A stretch of 64,000 nt of DNA, from the NCBI RefSeq assembly GCF_014400405.1, contig NZ_CP060496.1:1488001-1552000 (forward strand). The letters run 5' to 3'. This stretch comes from Brachybacterium sp. Z12 (lineage in GTDB: Bacteria; Actinomycetota; Actinomycetes; Actinomycetales; Dermabacteraceae). A program made the position numbers and the translations under genes. Under the pieces are notes generated by a model. It was not told the DNA's origin. It was given only the letters and a program-made list of their open reading frames with translations, and searched no databases. Each line of letters starts with the position of its first letter. Within the stretch, counting starts at the first letter, position 1. Of this stretch, positions 46,047 through 55,716 are shown in pieces.

Positions 46047-47099
46047 GTGATCGATTTCCGTTACCACCTCGTCTCGCTGATCTCCGTGTTCCTGGCACTG
46101 GCCGTGGGCATCGTGCTCGGCGCCGGTCCGCTGCGCGAGAACCTCGGTGACCAGCTCGCCGGCCAGGTCGAACAGCTGCGCACCGAGCAGGAGCAGCTCC
46201 GCGGAGAGACCGAGGAGCTCTCCGCGAAGAACGACCAGCTGGCGACCTTCATCGCAGAGCTCGGACCGGGGCTCGTCGCGGAGACGCTCGCGGGCCGCAA
46301 GGTCGCGGTGCTCACCGACGACAGCTCCACCCGCCCCGGCATCGAACGGATCATGGAACTGTTGGACGAGGCCGGCGTCGACGCGCCGGTGCGGATCGAC
46401 CTGCTGCCCGCGCTGTGGGCGCCCGACTCGGCCCAGGTCCGCGACGAGGCCCTCCAGTCCATCCGCGGAATCGCCCCGGCGGTCCTGCCCGCGGACCCCG
46501 ACGACGAGCTCACCGACTCCGCGCTGCTCTCCGCGGTGATCCCGATGCTGCTCAGCGGTGACACCGACGACGGCCTCACCCCCGAGCTGCGTGCCCAGCT
46601 GTGGCAGGTGCTGATCGACCATCAGCTGGTCAGCGTCGAGGGGGAGAGCCCGCCGGCGGTCGACGGCGTGATCTACGCGAGCGCCGCCCCTGAGGAGCTC
46701 GCCGACGAGAACGAGGACGAACTGGTCGCGACAGAGCGCGCGCAGGGGCTGCTCACCGCCCAGACCAGCCTGCTCGGAGAGTTCGACCGCACCGGTCTGC
46801 CCGCCGTGGTCTCCGCCGCGACCCCCGGCAACGATGCCTCCACCGGTGTCCTGCGCACTGTGCGGGGTGATGAAGGCTTCGACGCGATCTCGACCACGGA
46901 CCGGCTCCAGGAGCCCGATGGCCCGCTGCTGTCGGTCCTGGCCCTGGTCGAGCAGACCCGTGGCGGCAACGGGGCGTACGGCACCACCGGCGACGCCGAG
47001 GAGCGGCTGCCCGCACTGCCTGAGACGCGGGGCCTTGAGGAGCAGGCCGGAGACTCGGAGAGCGTGCCGCAGCCGTCCGATGGTGGGGGCGAGGAATGA
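46047..47099 (+). CDS. steB: SteB / MctB-like membrane-anchored protein
   Basis: 350 residues from a GTG start. One N-terminal transmembrane helix (YHLVSLISVFLALAVGIVLGAG) with the family motif MIDFRYHLVSL. A coiled coil rich in Glu/Gln/Leu follows (residues about 35-70), then an extracytoplasmic alpha/beta domain and an acidic disordered tail. The family is annotated either as copper transporter MctB or, in its septal paralogue, as SteB; with steA and murJ beside it SteB is the better call. The stop overlaps the next gene (ATGA). The frame is intact. Confidence 0.86.
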   Translation: MIDFRYHLVSLISVFLALAVGIVLGAGPLRENLGDQLAGQVEQLRTEQEQLRGETEELSAKNDQLATFIAELGPGLVAETLAGRKVAVLTDDSSTRPGIERIMELLDEAGVDAPVRIDLLPALWAPDSAQVRDEALQSIRGIAPAVLPADPDDELTDSALLSAVIPMLLSGDTDDGLTPELRAQLWQVLIDHQLVSVEGESPPAVDGVIYASAAPEELADENEDELVATERAQGLLTAQTSLLGEFDRTGLPAVVSAATPGNDASTGVLRTVRGDEGFDAISTTDRLQEPDGPLLSVLALVEQTRGGNGAYGTTGDAEERLPALPETRGLEEQAGDSESVPQPSDGGGEE

Positions 47100-47905
47100 T
47101 CCGCACCCTGGGCGCGGAGCTCCGCCGCACCAACTTCTCCGGACGCAGCGTCAGCCTCGCCGAAGGGGCGCTCGTGGTGGCCGGCGTGGTCGCGCTGTCC
47201 ACACGCACGGGACGAGGGGGAGACCCGCTCACCCTCGCCGGGATCGGTGCGCTGGGCCTGGTCGATGACCTGCTCGAGCCGCGTCAGCGCCGTGCGGGCC
47301 GTCCCGTCTCCAAGGGGCTCCGAGGGCACCTCGGCGCGCTGCGCACGGGGCACCTGACCACCGGCGCGGCCAAGGCGCTCGGGATCCCGCTGCTCTCGCT
47401 GGCCGGTGCGGCGGCAGCTCCCTCGCCGCGCGGCGGGGCGATGGCCCTCGTGGATGCGGCACTGGTCGCGGGATGCGCGAATCTCGCGAACCTGCTGGAT
47501 CTGCGTCCCGGGCGGGCTCTCAAGGCCGTACTGCCCGCGGCCGCCCTGCTGATGCTCGCCCCCGCCGGGACCCCTCGTTCCGAGACCGGGCGCCACCTGG
47601 CACTGGCAGCGCTGGTCCCCGGGGCCGCGGCGATGCCGACGGACCTGCGCGAGCACGGCATGCTCGGCGACTCCGGGGCGAACGTCCTGGGAGCGGCAGC
47701 GGGAAGCGCGGCCACGCGGCTCCTGCCCGCCCCTGCGAGACTCTCGCTGCTGGCCGGCGTTGTCGCCCTCACCCTCGTCAGCGAGAAGATCAGCTTCAGC
47801 ACCGTCATCGACTCGACGCGAACGCTTCGTGCCCTGGACCGTCTGGGACGGCGCCCGGCACCGCCTGTCGGACCGTCTCTGGAGCGGGACGAGGACAAGC
47901 GATGA
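47096..47905 (+). CDS. Multispan membrane protein with MraY/WecA-like motifs
   Basis: 269 residues with several hydrophobic helices. Three spots match the polyprenyl-phosphate sugar-1-phosphate transferase (MraY/WecA) pattern: GLVDDLLEPR (the DD pair), NLANLLDLRPGRALKA (NxxN-D) and GDSGANVLGAAAG (GD-S/G loop). The protein is shorter than WecA/MraY (usually 320-360), and the helices around the motifs look reduced. Whether it is an active transferase is uncertain. It overlaps steB and murJ at ATGA junctions, so it is translated with them. Probable role: envelope glycan or lipid carrier metabolism. Confidence 0.7.
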   Translation: MIRTLGAELRRTNFSGRSVSLAEGALVVAGVVALSTRTGRGGDPLTLAGIGALGLVDDLLEPRQRRAGRPVSKGLRGHLGALRTGHLTTGAAKALGIPLLSLAGAAAAPSPRGGAMALVDAALVAGCANLANLLDLRPGRALKAVLPAAALLMLAPAGTPRSETGRHLALAALVPGAAAMPTDLREHGMLGDSGANVLGAAAGSAATRLLPAPARLSLLAGVVALTLVSEKISFSTVIDSTRTLRALDRLGRRPAPPVGPSLERDEDKR

Positions 47906-49671
47906 ACGCGACGCCCGCAGTGCCCGTCCGCGCCCAGAGCCTCCGGCGAGGCGGCATCGCCCGCTCCGTGCTGCGGGGCGCCGGGGTGATCCTGCTGGTG
48001 ACCGTCTTCGCGCGTATCGCCGGCTTCGTGCGCTACCTGGTGTTCGGCGCCAGCGTCGGTGCGGGGGACGTGGGCACCGTCTACACCACCGCGAACATGC
48101 TCCCCAACGTCCTGTTCGAGGTCGTCGCCGGGGGCGTGCTCGCCGCCGTGGTCGTGCCCCTGATCGCGGGGCTGGTCCCCCGAGGGGGATCCAGAGGACC
48201 ATGTCGTCTCCGAGGAGACGGTGGACTCGCGGAAGGTCGAGGAGCTGCGGGCCGCGGGAGAGGGACGCACCGCGGTCGAGGGCGCCGTGCTCGCCGACCG
48301 CATCGTCTCCGCCCTGCTGACCTGGACGCTGCTGGGCACCGGGTTGCTGGCGGTCCTGGTGATCGTGCTGGCCGGCCCGCTCGCCCAGCTGCTGCTGGCC
48401 GCAGAGACCCCGGGTGCCGCGGGCGTGCCGCTCGGCGCGTCCCTGCTGCGCATCTTCGCCCTCCAGCTGCCGCTGTACGGAGTGTCCGTGGTGCTGGCCG
48501 CCTACCTGCAGGCCCGCAAACGGTTCCTCTGGCCCGCGATGATGCCGCTGCTGTCCTCGGTCACGGTGATGATCGCCTACCGGGTGTACGCCCACCTGGT
48601 CCCCCGGTGGCCACCGCGACGACCATCGAGCAGCCCGCCGTGTGGTGGCTCGGCTGGGGCACCACCGGCGGCGTCGCGATGATGATGCTGCCCGTGGTGA
48701 TCGTGGCGCTCCGCTCGGGCCTGAGGCTGCGACCGGCGCTGCGCATGCCGTCGGGCTACGGGCGGCGCGCGCTCGCGCTCGGCGTGGCGGGGCTCGGCGC
48801 CGTCGGCGCTCAGCAGCTGGTGCTCGCTCTGGTGATGGTGCTCGCCATGAGGGCCGGCGGCGTGGGCACGCTGCCGGTGTTCCAATACGCCCAGGCCCTG
48901 TATCTGCTTCCTTATGCGGTGCTCGTGGTGCCGCTGGTGACCTCGGTGTTCCCGCACCTTTCCGAGCTGCGGCTGGTCGGTGACCGCTCCGGATTCGCGA
49001 AGATCGCCGCGGCGTCCGTGCGCACCGTCATGGTGGTCTCCGTGATCGGTGCCTCGGCACTGCTGGCCGCCGGCCCGGCGCTCGAGCAGTTCTTCCGCCA
49101 GATCGACCGCGCCGGGGCCACCGGCGTCGGGGCCACCACCGGCGGCCTCGCCCTGGGACTGGTGGGCTTCGCCGTCGCCACCCAGTGCACGCGCATCCTC
49201 GCCGCCGCGCTGCGCGCCCGAGATGCTCTGCTCGTCGGCTCCGTCGGGTGGCTCATCGCCGGCACCGTCATCCTGATCATCGTGCTGCCCAGCCCCGAGC
49301 GCTCCGCGGCAGAGGCCTCGACCGCCTTCGGCCTGTCGATGGCGGTGGGCATGGCTCTGGCCGGGCTGGTGGGCCTGGCACGGATCGCCGATGTGCTCGA
49401 GCACGGCGGGCACCTGGCGCCGGTGCGGCGCACAGCGCTGTTCGTGCCGCTCGCCCTGCTGGGCGGCGGCGTCCCCGGACTGCTGCTGGGCAGGCAGCTC
49501 GTGACCACCGAGATGGGCGCGGCGGGATCGGTGCTGATCGGCATCCTCTGCGCCCTGGTGGCATCCGTCCTCGCCACCGCGCTGATGGCCGCCGCCGATC
49601 CCGAGCTGATCCGCAGGGCGCTGCGCCGCCTGCGAGCCGGACGCCACGGTGTGGTGAGGACCGTGCCATGA
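47902..49671 (+). CDS. murJ: Lipid II flippase MurJ (two frameshifts)
   Basis: MviN/MurJ-type transporter of the MOP superfamily, flipping the peptidoglycan precursor lipid II. The N-terminus RGAGVILLVTVFARIAGFVRYLVFG, TANMLPNVLFEVVAGGVLAAVVVPL and the later LPYAVLVVPLVTSVFPHLSEL are typical. Breaks occur at CCCCC 48177-48181 (one C too many; corrected LVPEGDPEDHVVSEE) and CCCCC 48601-48605 (one short; LVPPVATATTIEQP). Corrected length is about 590 residues with about 14 helices. It overlaps its upstream neighbour by four bases, and the GT4 gene starts within its stop. The steAB neighbourhood suggests coupling of flipping and septation. Confidence 0.92.
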   Translation: MNATPAVPVRAQSLRRGGIARSVLRGAGVILLVTVFARIAGFVRYLVFGASVGAGDVGTVYTTANMLPNVLFEVVAGGVLAAVVVPLIAGLVPRGGSRGPCRLRGDGGLAEGRGAAGRGRGTHRGRGRRARRPHRLRPADLDAAGHRVAGGPGDRAGRPARPAAAGRRDPGCRGRAARRVPAAHLRPPAAAVRSVRGAGRLPAGPQTVPLARDDAAAVLGHGDDRLPGVRPPGPPVATATTIEQPAVWWLGWGTTGGVAMMMLPVVIVALRSGLRLRPALRMPSGYGRRALALGVAGLGAVGAQQLVLALVMVLAMRAGGVGTLPVFQYAQALYLLPYAVLVVPLVTSVFPHLSELRLVGDRSGFAKIAAASVRTVMVVSVIGASALLAAGPALEQFFRQIDRAGATGVGATTGGLALGLVGFAVATQCTRILAAALRARDALLVGSVGWLIAGTVILIIVLPSPERSAAEASTAFGLSMAVGMALAGLVGLARIADVLEHGGHLAPVRRTALFVPLALLGGGVPGLLLGRQLVTTEMGAAGSVLIGILCALVASVLATALMAAADPELIRRALRRLRAGRHGVVRTVP

Positions 49672-50684
49672 GAGTCCTGCTGGTGCGCCCAGCCGCGAGC
49701 GGTGGTCTCGCCGCTCATGTCGACCAGGAGCTGGCGCTGCTGTCGGCCGCCGGCAGGGAGGTCCTCGAAGCGCCGGTGAGGATCCGTGAACGACCGGACC
49801 CCGTGGAGGATCTCCGCACGGTGCGCACGCTGCGGAGCATGCTGCGCCTCGCAGAAGCCCCGGTCACGCTCCACGCCCACGGGCTGCGCGCCGGAGCACT
49901 CGCCGCCGCAGCGATGCCCGGCCACCGTCGGCACCGTCTCGTGGTCACGCTCCACAACCGCACCATCGGTTCCCGGACCACGCGGACCGTGGGTGCCGTA
50001 CTGCTGCGCCTGCTGGCCCGCGGCGCCGACACCGTGCTGGCCGTCTCCCCGGACCTCGCGGACACCGCCCGGGCCGCCGGCGCCCGCGACGTGCGCCACG
50101 CGATCATCCCCGCACCCGTGGCTGACTCCTCGCCGCCGCCGCAGCCGCCTCGTCCTGTCCATGAGGGCCTCGACGTGCTCGTGATCGCCCGTCTGGCCCC
50201 GCAGAAGGGCCTGCACGACCTGCTCGACGCCGCCGGCATGCTCGAGGAACCCGACAGCATCCGGATCAGAGTGGCCGGGGACGGGCCCCTGCACGACGAG
50301 CTCGAAGCACGCATCCGCCGCGAACAGCTCCCCGTCGAGCTGCTGGGCAGGCGCCACGACGTGCCCGAGCTGCTGGCGGCCTGCGACCTGGTGGTCTCCG
50401 CCGCGCACTGGGAGGGACAGCCCGTCTCACTGCAGGAGGCGCTGCGGGCCGGCCGCGCGATCGTGGCCACCGACGCAGGTGGCACCCGCTGGGTCACCGC
50501 CGACGCCGCGCGCCTGGTCCCCGTGGGGGATCCCGCCGCGCTCGCGGCGGGCATCACCGCTCTGCGCGACCCCGCGGCACGCCGCATCGCGGAGGAGGCC
50601 TCCCGACGGCGAGCGCTCGAGCTCCCTACGGCCGGCGACCTCCTCGCCCAGCTCGACGAGGTCCTCGCCCCGAGCCCGCGCTGA
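49668..50684 (+). CDS. GT4-family glycosyltransferase
   Basis: 338 residues, GT-B fold. The N-terminal half has [20 protein letters not shown], the glycine-rich loop typical of the acceptor side, and [12 protein letters not shown]. The C-terminal half has [19 protein letters not shown], then [39 protein letters not shown], where the Glu in the E-x7-E type motif contacts the nucleotide sugar. The donor and acceptor are unknown. It starts at ATG in the murJ stop codon (ATGA) and ends two bases before pyrG's earliest start. The frame is intact. Confidence 0.85.
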   Translation: MRVLLVRPAASGGLAAHVDQELALLSAAGREVLEAPVRIRERPDPVEDLRTVRTLRSMLRLAEAPVTLHAHGLRAGALAAAAMPGHRRHRLVVTLHNRTIGSRTTRTVGAVLLRLLARGADTVLAVSPDLADTARAAGARDVRHAIIPAPVADSSPPPQPPRPVHEGLDVLVIARLAPQKGLHDLLDAAGMLEEPDSIRIRVAGDGPLHDELEARIRREQLPVELLGRRHDVPELLAACDLVVSAAHWEGQPVSLQEALRAGRAIVATDAGGTRWVTADAARLVPVGDPAALAAGITALRDPAARRIAEEASRRRALELPTAGDLLAQLDEVLAPSPR

Positions 50685-50687
50685 TGA

Positions 50688-50693
50688 TAGGTT
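50688..50693 (+). promoter_or_regulatory. Putative -10 box of pyrG
   Basis: TAGGTT, 8 bases before the GTG at 50702. Consistent with a leaderless start there rather than the ATG at 50684. Confidence 0.4.
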
Positions 50694-50701
50694 GCCAGTC
50701 C

Positions 50702-52498
50702 GTGGCAGATACCAGCGCGAGCATCCCTCAGTCAGGCACCGGCCCCCTCCCTCGGATCGGGGCGGCCACTGCGGCCAAGCCTTTCCGGAACCACGGCACC
50801 ACCAAGCACATCTTCGTCACCGGCGGCGTCGTCTCGAGCCTCGGCAAGGGCCTGACGGCCTCCTCGCTCGGGATGCTCCTGCGCAGCCGTGGCCTGCGGG
50901 TGACGATGCAGAAGCTCGACCCGTACCTCAACGTCGACCCGGGCACCATGGATCCCTTCCAGCACGGCGAGGTGTTCATCACCGAGGACGGTGCCGAGAC
51001 CGATCTCGACATCGGCCATTACGAGCGCTTTCTCGATGAGGACCTCACCGCGCAGGCGAACGTCACCACCGGCCAGGTCTACGCCGGGGTGATCGCCAGG
51101 GAGCGTCGCGGCGAGTACCTCGGTGACACGGTCCAGGTCATCCCGCACATCACCGACGCCATCAAGGACTCGATGCGCTCCCAGTCCGGCGATGACATCG
51201 ACGTGATCATCACCGAGATCGGCGGGACCGTCGGCGACATCGAATCCCAACCCTTCCTCGAGGCCGCACGTCAGGTGCGTCAGGACCTCGGGCGCGAGAG
51301 CGTGTTCTTCGTGCACGTCTCGCTGGTGCCGTTCATCGGCCCGTCCCAGGAGCTGAAGACCAAACCCACGCAGCATTCCGTGGCGGCGCTGCGCGCGATC
51401 GGCATCCAGCCCGATGCGATTGTGCTGCGCAGCGATCGGGAGCTGCCCGCCTCCGTCAAGACGAAGATCTCCTCGATGTGCGATGTCGACCTCGACGCCG
51501 TGGTCACCTGCGCGGATGCGCCGTCGATCTACGAGATCCCGCTGGTCCTCCATAGTGAGGGGCTCGACGCCTACGCGATCCGCCGCCTCGATCTGCTCAG
51601 CCATGACGTGGACTGGACACAGTGGGAGGAGCTGCTGCGCCGGGTGAGGCATCCCGCCTACGAGGTCGTCGTCGCGATCGTCGGCAAATACGTGGACCTC
51701 CCCGACGCCTATCTCTCGGTGACGGAGGCGCTGCGCGCCGGCGGCTTCCACCACAGCGCGAAGATCGAGCTGCGCTGGGTCGAAGCGGACCTGTGCATGA
51801 GCGAGACCGGCGCCGCCGAGCAGCTCAAGGACGTCGACGCGGTGGTGGTGCCCGGCGGGTTCGGGATCCGCGGGGTCGACGGGAAGATCGGCGCCCTGCA
51901 CCACGCCCGGACCCACCGCATCCCGGCCCTGGGGCTGTGCCTGGGCATGCAGTCGATGGTGATCGAGTACGCCCGCCACGAGCTCGGCCTCCCCGAGGCG
52001 CACTCGACCGAGTTCGACCCCGCCACCCCGCACCCTGTCATCGCCACCATGGCCGAGCAGGAGCAGATCGTCTCCGGCCACGGCGACCTGGGCGGCACCA
52101 TGCGCCTGGGCTCCTACGACCATCTCCTGGCCGAGGGATCCCTCGCCGCAGCCGCCTACGGCACCACGGAGGTCTCGGAGCGCCACCGTCACCGGTACGA
52201 GGTCAACGGCGCCTACCGCGAGCAGCTCGCCCAGGCGGGACTGCGCATCTCCGGGACCTCGCAGCTCGAGGACGGAGGCAGTCTGATCGAATTCGTCGAG
52301 CTCGACCCCGAGGTGCACCCCTTCTACCTGGGCACCCAGGCCCATCCGGAGCTCAAGTCGCGCCCCACCCGTGCCCATCCGCTCTTCGCCGGCCTGATCG
52401 GGGCGGCGGTCGAGCTGCAGAAAGCGACCCGGCTGCTCGAAGTGCCCCCGGAGACCGCTGAGGCCGAGCCCCTCGACGACCCCACCACGCAGGAGTGA
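50702..52498 (+). CDS. pyrG: CTP synthase
   Basis: Makes CTP from UTP, ATP and glutamine. The synthetase domain starts [24 protein letters not shown], with [21 protein letters not shown] and [11 protein letters not shown] following. The C-terminal glutaminase has nucleophile Cys in [10 protein letters not shown] and the His-x-Glu pair in HPE near residue 560. The start GTG 50702 gives about 598 residues, with about 35 residues before the usual family start; the ATG at 50684, which overlaps the glycosyltransferase stop, would add six more. The frame is intact. GTGA overlap with the Nudix gene. Confidence 0.95.
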   Translation: MADTSASIPQSGTGPLPRIGAATAAKPFRNHGTTKHIFVTGGVVSSLGKGLTASSLGMLLRSRGLRVTMQKLDPYLNVDPGTMDPFQHGEVFITEDGAETDLDIGHYERFLDEDLTAQANVTTGQVYAGVIARERRGEYLGDTVQVIPHITDAIKDSMRSQSGDDIDVIITEIGGTVGDIESQPFLEAARQVRQDLGRESVFFVHVSLVPFIGPSQELKTKPTQHSVAALRAIGIQPDAIVLRSDRELPASVKTKISSMCDVDLDAVVTCADAPSIYEIPLVLHSEGLDAYAIRRLDLLSHDVDWTQWEELLRRVRHPAYEVVVAIVGKYVDLPDAYLSVTEALRAGGFHHSAKIELRWVEADLCMSETGAAEQLKDVDAVVVPGGFGIRGVDGKIGALHHARTHRIPALGLCLGMQSMVIEYARHELGLPEAHSTEFDPATPHPVIATMAEQEQIVSGHGDLGGTMRLGSYDHLLAEGSLAAAAYGTTEVSERHRHRYEVNGAYREQLAQAGLRISGTSQLEDGGSLIEFVELDPEVHPFYLGTQAHPELKSRPTRAHPLFAGLIGAAVELQKATRLLEVPPETAEAEPLDDPTTQE

Positions 52499-53177
52499 CG
52501 CAGATGAACCACCACAGCATCGGGCCCGCGGACGACCTCCCGCAGCCGCCGCTGGAGGACCTCGCCGAGCAGCGCCCCGTCGCCGCCCGCCGCCTGCTGC
52601 ATGAGGGCATGGTGTGGGACCTGGTGCGGGACACGGTGGACTTCGCCGACGGGGTGCGCTTCGACCGCGAGTACGTCTGGCACACGGGTGCCGTGGCGGT
52701 GCTCGCCGTCGACGACCGGGACCGGGTGCTGATGATCCGTCAGTACCGCCATCCCGTGGGGCACAGCCTCTGGGAGATCCCCGCCGGCCTGCTGGACCTG
52801 GACGGAGAGCCGCCGCACCTCGCCGCCGCCCGCGAGCTGGCCGAGGAGACCGGGTACGCACCGGAGCGGATGGAGACCCTCGTGGACCTGCGTCCCAGCC
52901 CCGGGGGAACGACGAGGTGATCCGGGTCTACCTCGCCTCCGGGGTGCGGGCGAGCGAGGAGGAGTTCGAGCGCACCGACGAGGAGGCTGAGCTGATCCCT
53001 CGCTGGGTGCCGCTGGCCGAGGCGGTCACCGCCGTGCTCGAGGGGCGCATCACCAACGCCACCACCGTCTCCGCCCTGCTCGCGCTGCAGGCGCTGCGCA
53101 GCGCCTGCCCGGGCTCGGGGTCAGTGCGGCTGCGCCCAGCCGATGCGCCCTTCATGCAGCGGCCCGGGAGGGGATGA
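52495..53177 (+). CDS. Nudix hydrolase, ADP-ribose pyrophosphatase type (one frameshift)
   Basis: Cleaves ADP-ribose or similar NDP-X. The Nudix box reads [25 protein letters not shown]; the REx2EE core is [27 protein letters not shown] marks the ADP-ribose subgroup. The frame breaks at GGGGG 52903-52907; adding G gives [16 protein letters not shown] and the rest to the stop at 53177. Corrected length is about 226 residues. GTG at 52495 overlaps the pyrG stop; ATG 52504 is the alternative. Nudix genes after pyrG are standard in actinobacteria. Confidence 0.9.
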
Positions 53178-53210
53178 GCCCTCGCGACGGGCGATACGGC
53201 GGGGGAGCGG

Positions 53211-54409
53211 TCAGTCCTGTTCGGTGAGTGCCCGGTGGATCACCGGGGCGCTCTGCTCGACCTGCCAGGGTCGAGCGCCGAGCACGGCGAGCTGCTCGGC
53301 GAGCTCCGGCTCGGCCGGGGCCTGCTCGTGCTCCCACACCCACTGGCGCAGCAGCGCCGGCTGCATGAGGTTCTCCGGCGGCATCTCGAGGTCCTCGGCG
53401 CGCTCACCGAGGGCGGTGCGCGCCTGCTGGTAGCGCTCGGCGACCTCGGGGTACTTCTTGGACCAGAGCTTGTGGGGCGGGGGATAGGACCGCTCGTTGC
53501 GTTCGGGCAGGTGTGCGGCGGGCAGCTCGATCCCGGAGCGGGCCGCCTGCCACCAGATGTCCTTGCGGCGCAGCTTCGGGGGCAGGGCACGGTCGAAGGC
53601 GTCGCGGCCGCGGGTCGCCTCCTTCGCGGCGGCGACGATGTCGCGATCCTTGATCACCCGGTGCGGGGAGGGTCCTCCGCACCGGCGATCTCGTCGCGCC
53701 GGGTCCACATCTCCCGTGCGGCGGCGAGCTGCTTGGCGGAGCGCAGGGCTCCCAGACCGTGCAGCCCCCGCCAGCTCGAGGAGCGGGTGGGGCCGTGCTC
53801 GCGGGTGCGCTCATGCTCGAACTCCTGGCGTGCCCACTCCTCCTTCCCGGCTTCCCGCAGACGCTCGATGAGGACATCGCGGACCTCCACCAGCACTTCG
53901 ACGTCCAGGGCGGCGTAGCTGAGCCACCCCTCCGGCAGCGGGCGGCGGGACCAGTCGGCGGCGGAGTGCTCCTTGGCGAGGCGCAGCCCGAGCGTGTCCT
54001 CGACGACAGCGCCGAGGCCCACCCGTTCCATGCCCAGCAACCGGGCGGCGAGCTCGGTGTCGAAGAGCGAACCCGGGTGCAGGCCGATCTCCGCGAGGCT
54101 CGGCAGGTCCTGCCCGGCGGCATGCAGCACCCATTCGCGGGCGCGCAGCATCGTGGTCAGGGTGCCGGGCATGGGGAAGGCCAGCGGGTCGATCAGCGCG
54201 GTCCCGGCGGTCTCGGTGCGCAGCTGCACGAGGTAGGCCCGAGAGCTGTAGCGGTAGCTGGAGGCGCGTTCGGCATCGACCGAGACGGGCTCCTCAGGGG
54301 CAGCGGCGGCTGCCTCGCACCAGGCGAGCAGCGGCTGGAGCCGATCGATCACGGGCACCAGACCGTCACGCGGCGCCTTCAGGTCGGTGAGCTCACGGGA
54401 GTCCGTCAC
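53211..54409 (-). CDS. RNase D-like 3'-5' exonuclease with HRDC domain (one frameshift)
   Basis: DEDD-Y exonuclease acting on RNA ends. VSVDAERASSYRYSSRAYLVQLRT holds the Asp-x-Glu pair of Exo I, LFDTELAARLLG holds Exo II and YAALDVEVLVEVRDVL holds the Tyr-x4-Asp of Exo III. The C-terminal HRDC-like helical domain starts at about residue 260. The frame breaks at GGG 53670-53672 on the plus strand; one more base restores AEDPSPHRVIKDRDIVAAA. Corrected length is about 400 residues. It is translated directly after DUF3000 (four-base overlap). Confidence 0.9.
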
Positions 54410-55068
54410 CGGGCGTCACCGGCTTCCTCGGGGCGCGGGGCCCTCGCATGGTGGGTGGGAGCGATCGGGGCGATGCGGGGCGGCGCCGGCGGCAGGCCGC
54501 CTGCGGCTGCGAGCATCGCGATCCACGCCGCGAAATGGGGTGCCAGGTCGATCTCCGGCGAGTCGCCCAGTTCCTCGGCGCCGCCGGGGCCCGTGGCGGC
54601 GAGCGGCTCCGGTGTCCAGGACACCCGCATCTCGACGTCCACAGTCGAGGGGCGCGAGGCGAGCGCGCCGTAGGACTGGGAGACCACGCGCGTGGCGGTG
54701 CAGCCCAGCTCACGGGCCTCGGCCTCATGCAGCTCGAGCGACTCGGTGACCCAGGACCAGGCCACGTCGCCGAGCATCGACTCGACCGCGAACTCGGCCT
54801 CGAGCTGAGCCTGGACCAGCGCGACCATCCGGTACGTGCCGTCCCATGACTCCTGGCCGGCGGGGTCGTGGAGGATCACCAGGCGCCCGGAGGCGAGCTC
54901 ATCATCGTGCACCAGGATCTCTCCGGTGCACGCCCAGGTCGACGGGGCCATCCTCGACGGTGCGGGAATGGTGCGCCAGATGAACTCGGGGCGCTGCGGG
55001 GCGCTGGTCATGGCGTCGACGGCGGCACGGAAGGTGTCGTCGCCGGAGCGGATTCGATGGACGGACAC
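54406..55068 (-). CDS. DUF3000 family protein
   Basis: 220 residues, function unknown. The N-terminal half has FIWRTIPAPSRMAPSTWACTGEIL and the middle GRLVILHDPAGQESWDGTYRMVALVQAQLEAE; the C-terminal half contains VAWSWVTESLELH. The C-terminus is Pro/Ala-rich. DUF3000 genes sit next to the RNase D/HRDC gene in actinobacteria, as here with a four-base overlap, so a role in the same RNA or stress pathway is inferred. It is divergent from nothing; msrB follows on the same strand after about 70 bases. The frame is intact. Confidence 0.85.
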   Translation of the reverse strand: MSVHRIRSGDDTFRAAVDAMTSAPQRPEFIWRTIPAPSRMAPSTWACTGEILVHDDELASGRLVILHDPAGQESWDGTYRMVALVQAQLEAEFAVESMLGDVAWSWVTESLELHEAEARELGCTATRVVSQSYGALASRPSTVDVEMRVSWTPEPLAATGPGGAEELGDSPEIDLAPHFAAWIAMLAAAGGLPPAPPRIAPIAPTHHARAPRPEEAGDAR

Positions 55069-55140
55069 GCAGGGAGATTATCCGTGCGGCGAGCATATGT
55101 CCGGCAGGCGCGCCGAGGGCCCCGGGACCGGGCCCGCGGG

Positions 55141-55593
55141 TCAGCGGGAGCTGTCGCCGTCCGCTGCGGCATCGTCGCTGTGGACGAGGCTGATGGAGTT
55201 GATGCAGTAGCGCTGGTCGGTCGGGGTCGAGAAGCCCTCGCCCTCGAACACGTGGCCGAGATGGGAGCCGCATGCGGCACAGCGCACCTCGATGCGCCGC
55301 ATGCCCAGCGAGGTGTCCTCGAGCAGGTCGACGGCATCGGAGTCGGTCGGTGCGTAGAAGGCGGGCCACCCGCAGTGGGCATCGAACTGGGTGGTGGCGG
55401 TGAACAGCTCAGCGCCGCAGCCCTTGCAGGCGTAGGTGCCCGCCGGGCGCACCTCCTCGTACTCGCCGGTGCCGGGGCGCTCGGTGCCACCCTGACGGAG
55501 CACCTGGTACTCCGCGGGGGTGAGGCGCTCACGCCACTCCAGGTCGCTGATCGTCAGGGGATATGGGCGGGAGCCGATGGGTTCGGTGGACAT
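55141..55593 (-). CDS. msrB: Peptide-methionine (R)-S-oxide reductase
   Basis: 150 residues. Reduces methionine-R-sulfoxide in proteins. Two CxxC zinc sites (YACKGCG and VRCAACG), FDAHCGWPAFY, and the catalytic Cys in QRYCINSISL. RVGGAxL-type sequence is replaced by HLGHVFEGEGFSTPT. GGAGG lies 6 bases before the ATG. The frame is intact. The promoter would lie in the 114-base gap shared with the alpha/beta hydrolase gene. Confidence 0.94.
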   Translation of the reverse strand: MSTEPIGSRPYPLTISDLEWRERLTPAEYQVLRQGGTERPGTGEYEEVRPAGTYACKGCGAELFTATTQFDAHCGWPAFYAPTDSDAVDLLEDTSLGMRRIEVRCAACGSHLGHVFEGEGFSTPTDQRYCINSISLVHSDDAAADGDSSR

Positions 55594-55703
55594 CAGGGAG
55601 CCTCCGATTCTGCGACGCCGAAGGGCGCCGCTCGCGCGAGCGTGCATCCGCTCGTCAGTGGATGGAGAACGAGGTGTTCACACACTCGATCCTAGCCCCC
55701 GGC

Positions 55704-55709
55704 TAGGAT
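55704..55709 (+). promoter_or_regulatory. Putative -10 box of the alpha/beta hydrolase gene (leaderless)
   Basis: TAGGAT, 7 bases before the ATG at 55717. It overlaps the in-frame ATG at 55708, which argues for 55717 as the start. Confidence 0.5.
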
Positions 55710-55716
55710 GCGCGGT

